From: Eudorina sp. 2006-703-Eu-15
Lineage: Eukaryota > Chlorophyta > Chlorophyceae > Chlamydomonadales > Volvocaceae
Assembly (NCBI GenBank): GCA_003117195.1
Contig: BDSI01000001.1
Coordinates: 186,001-250,000, forward strand
Direction: 5' to 3'
Length of the DNA stretch: 64,000 nucleotides
Shown one piece after another: positions 13,301 through 24,600 of the stretch (position 1 is its first letter; each line of letters begins with the position of its first letter). The notes under the pieces are model-generated. The model ran no database searches. It was not told the DNA's origin and saw only the letters and a list, made by a program, of their open reading frames with translations. A program made the position numbers and the translations under genes.

Positions 13301-14234
13301 TTAGAGCGATTTACGAGCTGCGCACCACCCGTGCGAGCGCATGGGTAGGTTTGTCGATGCCTCGGAATCTGATCGGCGGGTTGTACCCTCTGTGTGTGTG
13401 TGTGTGTGTGTCACTGCAGATGACAGCGCCGTCGAGCGATGTCGACGGGTACGACACAGAAGGCCTTGGAGTCGGCCGGGATCCGAGCGGTGGAGGCGGA
13501 GTGGGCGGACCGGGCACCCTAGAGCTGCAGCAGTCCATGGCCCACGTCGCCATGTACGTAAGCGGCGGAGGCGCAGGTGACGGCGCTGGCGGGCCGGTAG
13601 GCGACACCCCGGCCTCGCCCGAGCCACCGGGTCCGCAGCCGTCGCAGACGCCGTCTGAATCGCTGGGAGGAGCCTCCTCCGTGGGGCCACTGGAGCAGAC
13701 CGGACCGGTAGGTGCCCTGGGGGAATGTCGGGGGCCGGCAGGCGGTGTAGGGATGTCGGCGAGCATCTGTTGCCTGAGGTAATAAGGTTGCTCGCCGTGG
13801 CGCCACACAAACGCGCGCGCGGTTGGCCGAAGAGATGACAGCTCGTGGCCGCGGCTGCCACGGCTTTTGTTGCCATAATCGTTTGCGTCGTGGCTACCGT
13901 GTACGACGGCGGGAATAAGATATGGGCATCTCCTCGTCTTGGTGCCTCCGCTCGCCCAACCCATCTGCAGGCGCAGCGTCAAGGCCTGACCCAGCCGATG
14001 GGGGTTCCCGCGATGCGTGCCTCCATCGCTACGTCGGAAACGGCCGTGGGCCCCCCGTCGGGGATCGACCCCTACGGCGGCGGTGCCAGCGGCGTGGGAC
14101 TGCCCTCCATCACCTCGCCCCCGCTGCCGGACGTGGGTGCGGCGGTCCGAGCGCCGGTCGTGCCGTCTATGCCGCCGATGCCGGCGCTGGTCGGTGGCAG
14201 CCAGTTCTACCGAGCCGGCGCCGTTGTGCACTAG
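10364..14234 (+). CDS. uncharacterised multi-pass membrane protein with EDPFD motif
   Basis: Seven exons: 10364-10900, 11110-11220, 11879-11962, 12277-12399, 12950-13063, 13420-13707, 13971-14234. All junctions are phase 0, and they give 506 residues ending at a TAG. The N-terminal half has hydrophobic helices (FLDLFFSFIVSVACL, MVIVFFMYIVLPLTIILMFV). A cytosolic helical stretch follows (LGMYLRRVHRGVRDMHLAV, then a coiled coil GKVQALHAATEQLSSIKEM). The motif MRTPVVLRAAFRWLVLVIIP follows, then a GP(I/Y)W turn, another helix and MEDPFDDTALDAI. The order RTP-LR-hydrophobic-GP-hydrophobic-EDPF resembles an unnamed membrane protein family I know from algae and other protists; that is memory, not a search. 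The last two exons are Gly/Pro/Ser-rich and probably disordered. The first donor (GTCAGT at 10901) is non-optimal. It could be a channel or transporter, but nothing proves this. Confidence 0.72.
13391..13411 (+). repeat. TG microsatellite
   Basis: A short run of about ten TG dinucleotides lies just before the 3' splice site of exon 6 of the plus-strand membrane gene, inside its polypyrimidine-tract position. Confidence 0.9.
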
Positions 14235-16850
14235 GGCTGGCGGCGGCAGCGGAGCGCGGCTAGAGACGACGCCGGTACTGTGGTGGAAGAAAGCGGTAGA
14301 TCAGCGCTAGTGCCGTAGCAATGCTTGGACGCTTGCGCACTTCGTTCGGCCTTAGCTTGTGCCAGAGCGGGTATGTTAATGACGAGCGCTTCGAATGCAT
14401 CAGGGTAGTCTTCATAATGGAGGCGGCCGGGTTTCGGTTTATGTTTTCGTTGCGGAATTCGAGGTCTACTCCGGTGTATTTGGGGAATATGCATTGCTTT
14501 CTTTCGGAAGTCAGCGCAGCTCCTGTGTGGTATCCGCTTGTGTAGTCGGATCAGAGCTTGCGCGCGTGTTTTAAAACGAGTTTGTTTTACCTCGCAGCTG
14601 CCACGGGGCATACTTGCGGGCCACGGACTTGCTACGGATGACAGGATGACCTGCGCCGCGAAGCGCGCAACCGGACTTTCTGATTTCGCTTAGTGACTGT
14701 GTGGGCATTTGTCTGCATTCCTTGCGCGAGCAGGGCGTGCTTTGCACCCCGGCGGCTGTGGTCGAGGTAGGTTGGGTTCCGCATTCGTGACGGCGTCGCG
14801 TGTGTTGCATGTCGGATTGGCGCGCCAGATACGGTACTGTGACGGGCACGACATGATCGGATGTTGATTGCTTGGAGAACCAGTTGACGCTGCAGCCCGC
14901 GCCGTCGGTCATGCGCTCTACCAGGATGCCCGGCACCTGAGGTGCTGTTTTACAAGCCGCAGCCGTCCTCCGAAACCAATTCGTGCCGTGTGGGCCCTTG
15001 GCGAAAATGGGGCTTTGCTTGGCGCAGACGAACTCTGTTTACCGTACATGCGACGCGGACTGTGGCATGGACTGCATTCAGGGGCCGAGGCCAAGGACGC
15101 ACCATGGTGGCTGTGAGGAGGGTGCAGAACAGTACGATAAGTAGTTCGACACCGGACAGGAGGGCGCAATCATCCGCAGGATTTACAAGATTTATAATGC
15201 GCACCCTCCGTGTCTGCATTTATGGAAATGCGTGCCGACAAACCACCATTATTGCGCTTCACAAAAAATGAGAGAAGATGAATCCCTGCAGGGTTCTCAA
15301 TGATGCAGGTGGTGTGTGTGCCGTATGGAATGACCCTGATGGGTCCCCAGCTGTCCCCGCGTGAATGAATCTTAGCAACCCGCACTTTGTCCAAGGCATC
15401 GAGCATTGGTTGCTTTAACATCTGGTGTCTGGCGGTGAGGCCGTCAACACCAGAGCTCTGCTGCTCAGCGACCGCTTCCACATCAAACACCTGTCTCGTC
15501 CGCTTAAAACCAAAGGTCCATCTAACGTCTCCCCCCCCCCCACAAACACAAAAAAACGCTGCGATCATGTATATGACAACAATATGTCCTGAGCCGCAAA
15601 ATATATGTCCAGGTCGCGGTCGATTTGTGATTTCTCCAAACGCTGCCGCGACAGGTGCGCAGCCACACGGACCAAGCGCGGCGCCGAGGATCTTTCTGCG
15701 GCACCGCGCCCGTCGCGGCCAAACGGACGACCTGGGAGAAAATGAATGACACTCCACGGACAATGGAAGGTATTTGAATTCCGGCAAAGCACGGACCACC
15801 CAGTCGGGTTCCTGCCGTACACATACCGGCGTGACTGAAGCCTGCATTTCCATGAATCCTACCGGTCGGCGCCGGTCTCGTTGCATTCTCACCATCTATC
15901 CCTGCAACAGTCACGTTATATAGCAAGCATCCTGCGATGCGACCGACCGCTGAAGACGACACGCCCCGCACGGCCCCGGCGGCTGTGCAGGCACGCCGCT
16001 GCGCCAGTCAAAAGAATGAGATGGGTTCAAAAGGCACCGCCAGCAGCTTCCAACGGTCCAACCGCCCCTACCACCTGTCGGCACGTTGGGCGGCCCCGAT
16101 GGATACACCCCGGCGCGCGCGGTACCCGACACGGCGCTCGACTCACGACCGTCTCACGACTCCCCGCCCCCCAAAGACACATATACCCTGACAGACCCTG
16201 AAGTCGGCCGTAATCTATCTCGCGCTACACACTTGCCGCTCCCTACTCGGAGCTTACAGCTAAGCGATGCCTACCTCGTCCTCCCTCAAATAGGTTATGA
16301 ATGACCTGTCCCTCCCTGCCTGTCCCGTTCGCTCGGGCCACGTTTCACATGAATCGAATCTCGACCGGCGGCCTGCCCGCCACCAGTCTGCCTACAATGG
16401 TGGGCGCCCCGCAACTGCGTTCCCCGCCTTCCACACCAAGCCATCCCGTGTGTACGGCGCCGACAGCGGGTCCAGGGGCCATCGGCGCTGGGGCGCGGGT
16501 GCGCGGGTGGGCAGCTGGGATGCCTCCCTCCCATGCAGACTGGGGTGAAAGGGGCTGAGAGGATGGCAACTCGACGTGGTCCCGAACGTTTCCCGTCGGT
16601 CCCAATCTCCCAGCTCGCAATGACCCGTGAGTGGATTTGGTACGTTTCAGGCCGGCCCCACAGGGGTTGTCGGCTGGAGTGTCATTCACTCAAGCATGAT
16701 GACTTGTCGCGCGCGAACTGCTCTGGTAGCCTGGCTCAGTTCTCCTTAACACGGCTGTGGGACCGAGAGGAGGTGAGGAGCGCGGGCCCGGGCGTCCGTG
16801 ACCTCCTCGGCCCCGACTTGAGGGCAGTGCGACTGCGGCCGTGAGCATCA
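14235..16850. other. convergent intergenic region, no gene supported
   Basis: This lies between the 3' ends of the plus-strand membrane gene (stop 14234) and the minus-strand CAP-domain gene (stop 16851), so it should hold two 3' UTRs. It contains a C homopolymer near 15531 and a TTACA at 16254-16258, which is TGTAA (the usual volvocine polyadenylation signal) on the minus strand, about 590 nt after the CAP gene stop. A 241-codon open frame at 15170-15895 (minus) has no recognisable motif and no splice context, and I do not call it. Confidence 0.5.
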
Positions 16851-17226
16851 TCACCGGCCCGCCAAGCCGCCCGGACAGGACGTCGGCAGCGCCGACGGCG
16901 GCAGCACGTTGCGCTGGAAGGCGCTGACGTAGTTTTGGTTGCCGGGCGGGAAGTAGTGGCAGACGAAGATGCCGGTGTTCTTGCGGAGGCCCTGCACGCC
17001 GGAGGCACCGCAGTTGGTGTAGCCGCAGCCCACGGCGGTGGTGTCCGCCCAGGTCATCTGCGTGTAGTGGCCGGTGGCCTCGCTGAAGACGGGGTTGGTG
17101 AAGTTGTAGTTGCAGACCTGCGAGGGGGTGAGGCGTCATGGGGGTGAGGGGCGCGAGGCGCAACGGAGACCGGCGAGTCGAGCCTCGAGCGGGGCGACGT
17201 GCCACAGATTGTCCCTTGTTGCCCCC

Positions 17227-17298
<72 letters not shown>

Positions 17299-20200
17299 CG
17301 TTACATATCTGCCGGGCCGACGCTGGCCGGGGGCGCTAACCCGCCCCATACGGGAGACCGCCGAAGCACTCTCCCCCGGATTCGGGGGAGAGGGGCGTAA
17401 GGGGCCTCTGTCCCCTCGCTCTCAACCAAGGGCGCGCGCCCGATCCCTGAGGATCGGTGACAGCTGTGCCCCCTCAAGGGATTGGGCGGAAGCCCATCCC
17501 GGGCGGTCTGCGCCTCGCAGTCCGCTGTTCAACCTCCTCAAGTCCTTGCAACACCCAGGGCGCGTTCCTCAGCAATTCGGAGGCGCGCCCCTCCCCGGTG
17601 CGGTAAAACTAGCCTGGTCTCGCGTCCCAACCTAATCGTACTAGCTAAGGTTGCACCCTCCGGCAGGCCTGCCCGCCCAGCGGGGCGTCTCGCACGCGTC
17701 AGACCTTGTTGGGTCCGGGTATGCAGTCGGGCGCTCCATGATGGGGCTATGGTTTGCACAAGGCAGCACATCACCACGTAAGCATCCCTGTCGTACACCC
17801 CTTCCCGTCGTGTGTGTGTGTGTGGCGAGAAACCCGCCCGAATAGTGTATGTGTCTAGGTGGCAGGTTTATTTGTGTTTGAATGGCTATTTCGGGGCGCG
17901 GGAGACAAGGCAACCGAGTCAGCAGAGGCAGACACGGGATAGGGGGAGCCCGTTGAGTGCCCCCTTCCATGTGTGTAAAAGAAGACTGAGCCGCGAGAAG
18001 CGATATCCAGCGTAACAGGCGATATAGGCGACGGAAGTAGAGGGCACTCGTGTGTGTTTAGATAGGAGACCCCCCCGTGTGTGTATGGGGTGTAACGGGG
18101 GTGTATGGGCGGCACCGAGTCAGCCGGCCCCCTGCAGGACGCACCTCAATGTACCACAGGCCGATTCCGTACAGTACATCCGTCGGCTTGCGATACGTTC
18201 CGGAGGCTGCGAGGTAAGGGGACCGGGCAGCAGGGGTATTTGCGAGGACACGGGCCTTAGTGTCGGACATTGCGGGCGGCCCTGGGAGCGCGTGTGTTCT
18301 TCACCCATTCGTGTCATCAATCCATAATACATGTGATGACAAAAGCCTGTGCTGAATAATGTACGGATGGACGCATGGGGGTGGGTGTGCTCGGCGGGCT
18401 ACGCGTCCCGTCGTGCCATCTGCCATGCCGTGCCTGTGTATGCCGGTACGGCTCCGCTTTGCCACCCCCTCCCCCCATCCCCGCGACTCCCCCTCGCTCT
18501 GTCATGTGCAGCTAACCATGCAGCAATGCGTCCACGACACTGGGGATGTGGACTCCCCCTTTTCCCCCCTCTTCCCCCCCGAACGCAGCCGGCTGACTGG
18601 CGAGGGAGGTGCTGATGACGCCACCGATGCGCTGCGTACTCCGCTTCACTGGCGCGGCCCTCAGGAAAACATCGTCCTCCGAGCGGTGAGCATCACAGCC
18701 CCCCGCGGCCCACGGCCGCAGCCACCGCACCTCCGCAGCTCCACCCCCTGGAGCCCCCTGCCCCCGCCGCACTCCCCCATACTCCCCCGTCCTCCCCCGT
18801 ACTCCCCAGTCCTCCTGTCTTACCCAGGTTCTCCCCAAAGCTGCCCGAGGAGTGCTGCCAGGTGCATTGGCTGCTCCACTGCTGCGCGGCGACGGCCAGG
18901 TCCTCATCCCAGGTAAGGTTGCCCACACCGGCCAGGCCGCGGACCACATTGTGCGCCTCCACTGCGGCGAGGCACAAGCACGAGGTTGTGTACGGACTAC
19001 GGAGAGGTACGGACGTGAGGTAGGGCCACGCAGCAGCCAGTACGAACAAGTACGGGCTCGGGCGGTCAGTTGGTCAGTTTGCCAGGGAATAATCATGCGG
19101 TGAAAGGGGAGCCGGGACAGGTCCTAGCTGCCGGTTTCTGTTAGTTATGGTTGCTGTACAACACAGTTTGTGCAGTAGGCAGGATTAGAGGGACCGTGGG
19201 GGCGGTGCCAGGCAGATGACTCACGGATGATGGAGGGCACGATGATCGACGGTCCGGGAGGGGAGGTGGGCGGCCGTACAGGCCACTTTGGCGGCATTGG
19301 GTTGACCTCCCACCAGGGAGGGGGCCGCGGCGGAGGCCGGGGAGGCGGCGCCGGCGGCGCCGGCGGCGCCGGCGGCGCCGGCGGCGCTGGCGGTGTCGGC
19401 GGTTTGTAGGGGCGCGGCGGCGGCGGCGGCGTGGGCGGCAGGATGGACTGCGGCGGCAGCGCGCCGTCACCGTCATCGAATAATTGGTCGGAGTCGCCGT
19501 ACCAATTGCTCTGGGCCTGGGCTAAGCCGGGAAGCCGAGGGGGCGGTTTCTTGGCGGCGGAGAAAGAAGTACCCGTCTTGGACAATGGCAGCGGAGGAAC
19601 GGATGGGGGCTGTGGTGGGAGGGGCGACGGCGGGGATGGCGGCGATGGCGGTGACGGCGGCAGCGGGGGAGTGTACGGCGACGGCGGGAGCGGTGACGGC
19701 GGGGGGGATGGCGGTTCGGGGGAAGGTGGAGTTGGAGGTTCAGGCGACGGTGGCGGGGAGGGTGAGGGCGGAAGTGGCGGCGGCGGTGACGGTGGCGGGG
19801 AGGGAGATGGGGGTTCTGGCGGGAAGGGTGAGGGCGGGGGCGAGGGTGAGGGCGGGTAGGGAGGCGGCGGTGACGGCGGCGACGGTGAGGGTGGGAGCGG
19901 TGAAGGTGGCGGCGAGGGTGAGGGGGGGTAGGGCGGCGGTGGGGATGGCGGCGGCGAGGGTGACGGCGGCGGAGGTGACGGCGGCGGCGAGGGAGACGGT
20001 GGGCTTGGCGGAGGCGGAGACGGAGGCGGGGACGGTGACGGTGGCGGCGGTGAGGGTGGCGGCGACGGTGGCGACGGTGAGGGTGGCGGCGACGGCGAAG
20101 GTGGCGGCAAAGGGGCGGGAGACGGCGGTGGCGCAAGCGGTGGCGGGGCTCTTGGCCTCTTCGGGTTTCGAGGCCGTGGCGGAGAGGGCTCCAGGGGCGG

Positions 20201-21610
20201 CGGCGGCCGTGGCGCAGGCGGCCGTGGGGGCCGGGGCGGCCGGGGAGGCGGGCTGGGCGCGGGAGGCCGCGGCGACGGCGGCCGAGGTGGTGACGGCCGC
20301 GGGGACGGTGGCGGCCTCGGCACCGGCGGCGGCAGCGGCGGCCGGCGGGGCGCCGGCGGCGGCTGCGACGGCTGCTGCGGCGGCGGTGGCCGCGGCCGGG
20401 GCCGTGGCGCCGGGGGCCGCGGCGGCAGCGGCGGCGGCGACGGCGCCGGGGCCTTGGGTCGCCGCGGCGCCGGCGGCACCCGGACCGGCGGAGGTGACGG
20501 CGGTTGCGGCGGCTTGGGGCTCTTCGCCCCCTTGGGTGGCCGAGGCGGCTTCGCCCGGGGGGGAGACGAGTGCGGATCGGCCACTACACCGCCTCCGGGC
20601 TTGGCGGCGTTTACTATGCCAGGCGGTGGCGGCGGCGGCGATAAGGACCGCAGGTGGGCGGCCGCATAGGATCCCGGCGGCTGGTTAAGGGGTCCTTCTT
20701 CTGCCAGTTCGGTGTCGCCGTCCAGGTTGGCGGTCCCGTCATCGGCGTAGTCTCCGTAGTAATCGGGCGAACCTGTGCCGTGCGGCGCATCAGCGGCCAC
20801 GTAGTCGTAGTCCGAGGCATCCGAGTCGGCGGCGGCAGCGGCGGCGGTGTCATGGGCGGCGGAGGCGGACGACGGTGACGGCTGCGGCGCGGAACCGGTG
20901 CGCGCCTCCAGCGCCGCCACCGCCGCCTCCGCGACCTCCACGGCGGCGTCACCGGTGAAGAGCAGATGGCGGCGACGGCCGCTGCCGCCGCCGCTGAGGT
21001 CGCTGAGGCCGATGGAGATGGCCTCGCTGCCGGGGTCGCTGTGGGGACAGAGGGACAGACACGCTCCAAATGTTATATATTGTATTGTACGGCATACAAA
21101 GGGCATCACGACAGCCGTACGGCAACCTTAATACGGTATACATTAGAATAATAAACACAATTAAAAATTTATTCTTTATGTTTTGTTTATGTTCTTATTA
21201 ATTATTAAGATTTTAATCAAATGTTATGTGCCTCACCGTTGGTGGCCAGTCGGGTCGTCCGTGGGCGAGGGGACAGACGCATAGGTGCTTGGCACCTGCT
21301 GACCTGACGGAGCTGAGGCAGCCGTACCGTACGGCGGTGGCGGAGCCGCAGGTGGTGGCCGAGCAGGTACATACGGTGAGGGATACGGCGAGGGACTGCG
21401 AATCAAATAGGTTGGAGCCAGGGTCGGTTGGTGCGCCGGGGAGGTGGGTGATGAGGTCGGGTAGGGCGGCGGCGGCGGCGGTGGCGGATTGGGTGGCGGC
21501 GGCGGCGGCGGTGAGGGTGGCGGCGGCGAAGGGTCAAGAGATGAGGGTGGTGAGGGCGATGGAGGCGATGGGAACGGTGACGGAGATGGTGGCAATGGAG
21601 CTGGTGGATA

Positions 21611-21641
<31 letters not shown>

Positions 21642-24600
21642 GGCGACGGCGGATCTGGCGGCGGCGGCGGTGGTGGGAGTGGTGGCTGCGGCGGCGGTGG
21701 CGGTGGGGGTGGTGCAGACGGCGAGAGTGGCGGCGGCGACGGCGGCGATGGCGACGGCGGCGGCGGGGATGGTGGTGGCAGGGACGGTGGCGGCGGGGAT
21801 GGCGGGAATGGCGACGGAGGCGGCGGCGATGGCGAGGAAGGCGGACCTGGCGGCGCCCGTGTCGGCGGCGGCGGCCGTCGGGGGGAAGGGGGTCGACGGA
21901 GCGGCGGCGGTTGAGGCGGCGGCGACGGACGAAGCACCGGCTGCTGACGCGGCGAGGACCGCGCCGGCGGAAGCGTCGGCGGCGCCGGTGGCAGCGGCGA
22001 CGGCGGCACGGGTTCCAACGGAAGCGGCGGCGCCTCGGGACGCTGCTGGCGGCGCGGACGGTACGGCAGCGTCGACGACACCGGCGCTTCTGGCGGCGGC
22101 GGCAGCGTGGCCTTCTTGGATCGGATCCGAAGGGACGAGCCGCGCGGCGGCGGCGGAGTTGTCTCAGCCGGGGTGGACGGCGGGGAGGGGGATGGCGGCG
22201 GCGGCGGGGGCGGCGGCGGCGGGGGCGGGGGCGGCGGGGGCAGCGCCCGCTTCCTCGCTGAGCCGCGCTTCGTGCCAATCTCCCGCACGTCGTCCAGGTC
22301 ATCTTCTTGGGCTCGCCGCCTGCTGGCGGGGCCCAACGAGGAATGAGAGTATGAGACACGTCTTGCACCAAGGGGGGACGGGTTCAGGTGGGTGACTGCT
22401 GGGGTCCATTCTTGCCGCTTGGTCGCTGGTGGTGCGTGGTGGCGCGTGAAGGAGATGGCCGCCAGTTGTCGTGCACCCCGCGGCCCGGCAGACATACGGG
22501 ACGTAACCCTCCCTGCACCCAACGCATTGCGGCAGACACCCCTTCCCCAATGATGACTCCCTCCATGCTCCATCCCCATGCAGACAGCACCAGCACTAAC
22601 GCTGCATGGGGGCACGTGCAGCCTAGGAAGCGCGCAAGCGCAAGCGCAAGCGCGGCCCGCCAGGGCGTGTTGTAATGCCCACATGGGCTGGTTCGCCACA
22701 GATTCTCTGCTGGCTCGGCGGTAGCGTCAGGAAGGATTGAAAGTGCGGGTATGGGGTGCTCGGGGTCAAAACTATTTCTCACCTGGCCTTCTGGCCTAGC
22801 TCTGGGCCCTCCGGCCTGTGCCCCTGGCTGAGTGATGGTGTTACCAGGTACAAGGGAGGTGACGGCGAGGAAGCAGATGGAGATGTGTAAAGTGGCGGCG
22901 GCGGCGACGGAGCGGCCGGAGGCGCCCCCGCCGGTGTGGAGTGCACTGGCGCCGGCAGTGGCGGCGGGGGTGAGTACGACGGCGGCGGAGGTAGTTGCGG
23001 CGGCGGAGGTGATGGCGGCGGAGGTGATGGCGGCGGCGGCGGCGGAGGTGATGACGGCGATGGCGATGGCGGTGGAATGGGCGGCGGGGGTGAGGAGGGA
23101 ACGGCGGGAGGTGGCAGCAGCGGGGCAAGTGGCGGCGACGGCGGCGCCCGCGGCGGCGGCCGTGGCTGTGGGGGCCGGCGAGGTTTCGGCGGTGACGGCG
23201 GGGGCAAGGGCGGTGACGGTGGCTGCCTTGGTGGCGGCGGCGACCGAGCGGGTCTTGGAGGCTGGGGCGGTGAGCGGCTGGGTGACGGCGGCCGTGGCGG
23301 GGCCTTGCTGCCGGGCGGCGGAGGGACCTTGGGTGGCGATGGGCTGTTGTCCTCCTCCTGCTCCCCAGCGCTATCGTCCGAGCTGCTTGTGCTCGAGCTG
23401 GACAGGTTCGGTTCTTGCGCCTCCGCCTCTGTCTTCGCCCCCGCATCTTGCAGCAGGAGGCGGGAGGTGGTGGCGGCGCCGGCGGAGGGTGAGGGGGACT
23501 GGCTGCGTGTTGGTGTTACCAGGTACAAGGGAGGTGACGGCGAGGAAGCAGATGGAGATGTGTAAAGTGGCGGCGGCGGCGACGGAGCGGCCGGAGGCGC
23601 CCCCGCCGGTGTGGCGTGCACTGGCGCCGGCAGTGGCGGCGGGGGTGAGTACGACGGCGGCGGAGGTAGTTGCGGCGGCGGAGGTGATGGCGGCGGCGGT
23701 GGAGGTGATGACGGCGGCGAAGGTGACGGCGGCGATGGCGATGGTGGCGTTGGCGTTGGCGGTGGCGGCTGGGGTGAAGAGGGAACGGCGGGAGGTGGCA
23801 GCAGCGGGGCAAGTGGCGGCGACGGCGGCGCCCGTGGCGGCGGCCGTGGCTGCGGGGGCCGGCGAGGTTTCGGCGGTGACGGCGGGGGCAAGGGCGGTGA
23901 CGGCGGCTGCCTGGGTGGCGGCGGCGACCGAGCGGGTCTTGGAGGCTGGGGCGGTGAGCGGCTGGGTGACGGGGGCCGTGGCGGGGCCTTGCTGCCGGGC
24001 GGCGGAGGGACCTTGGGTGGCGATGGGCTGTTGTCCTCCTCCTGCTCCCCAGCGCTACCATCCGAGCTGCTTGTGCTCGAGCTGGACAGGTTCGGTTCTT
24101 GCGCCTCCGCCTCTGTCTTCGCCCCCGCATCTTGCAGCAGGAGGCGGGAGGTGGTGGCGGCGCCGGCGGAGGGTGAGGGGGACTGGCTGCGTGTTGGTGT
24201 TACCAGGTACAAGGGAGGTGACGGCGAGGAAGCAGATGGAGATGTGTAAAGTGGCGGCGGCGGCGACGGAGCGGCCGGAGGCGCCCCTGCCGGTGTGGCG
24301 TGCACTGGCGCCGGCAGTGGCGGCGGGGGAGAGTACGACGGCGGCGGAGGTAGTTGCGGCGGCGGAGGTGATGGCGGCGGAGGTGATGGCGGCGGCGGTG
24401 GAGGTGATGACGGCGGCGGAGGTGACGGCGGCGATGGCGATGGTGGCGTTGGCGTTGGCGGTGGCGGCTGGGGTGAAGAGGGAACGGCGGGAGGTGGCAG
24501 CAGCGGGGCAAGTGGCGGCGACGGCGGCGCCCGTGGCGGCGGCCGTGGCTGCGGGGGCCGGCGAGGTTTCGGCGGTGACGGCGGGGGCAAGGGCGGTGAC

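Noticed and set aside
15170..15895. 241-codon minus-strand open frame
   Set aside because: No recognisable motif, biased toward the chance frames seen elsewhere, and no matching splice sites or neighbours.
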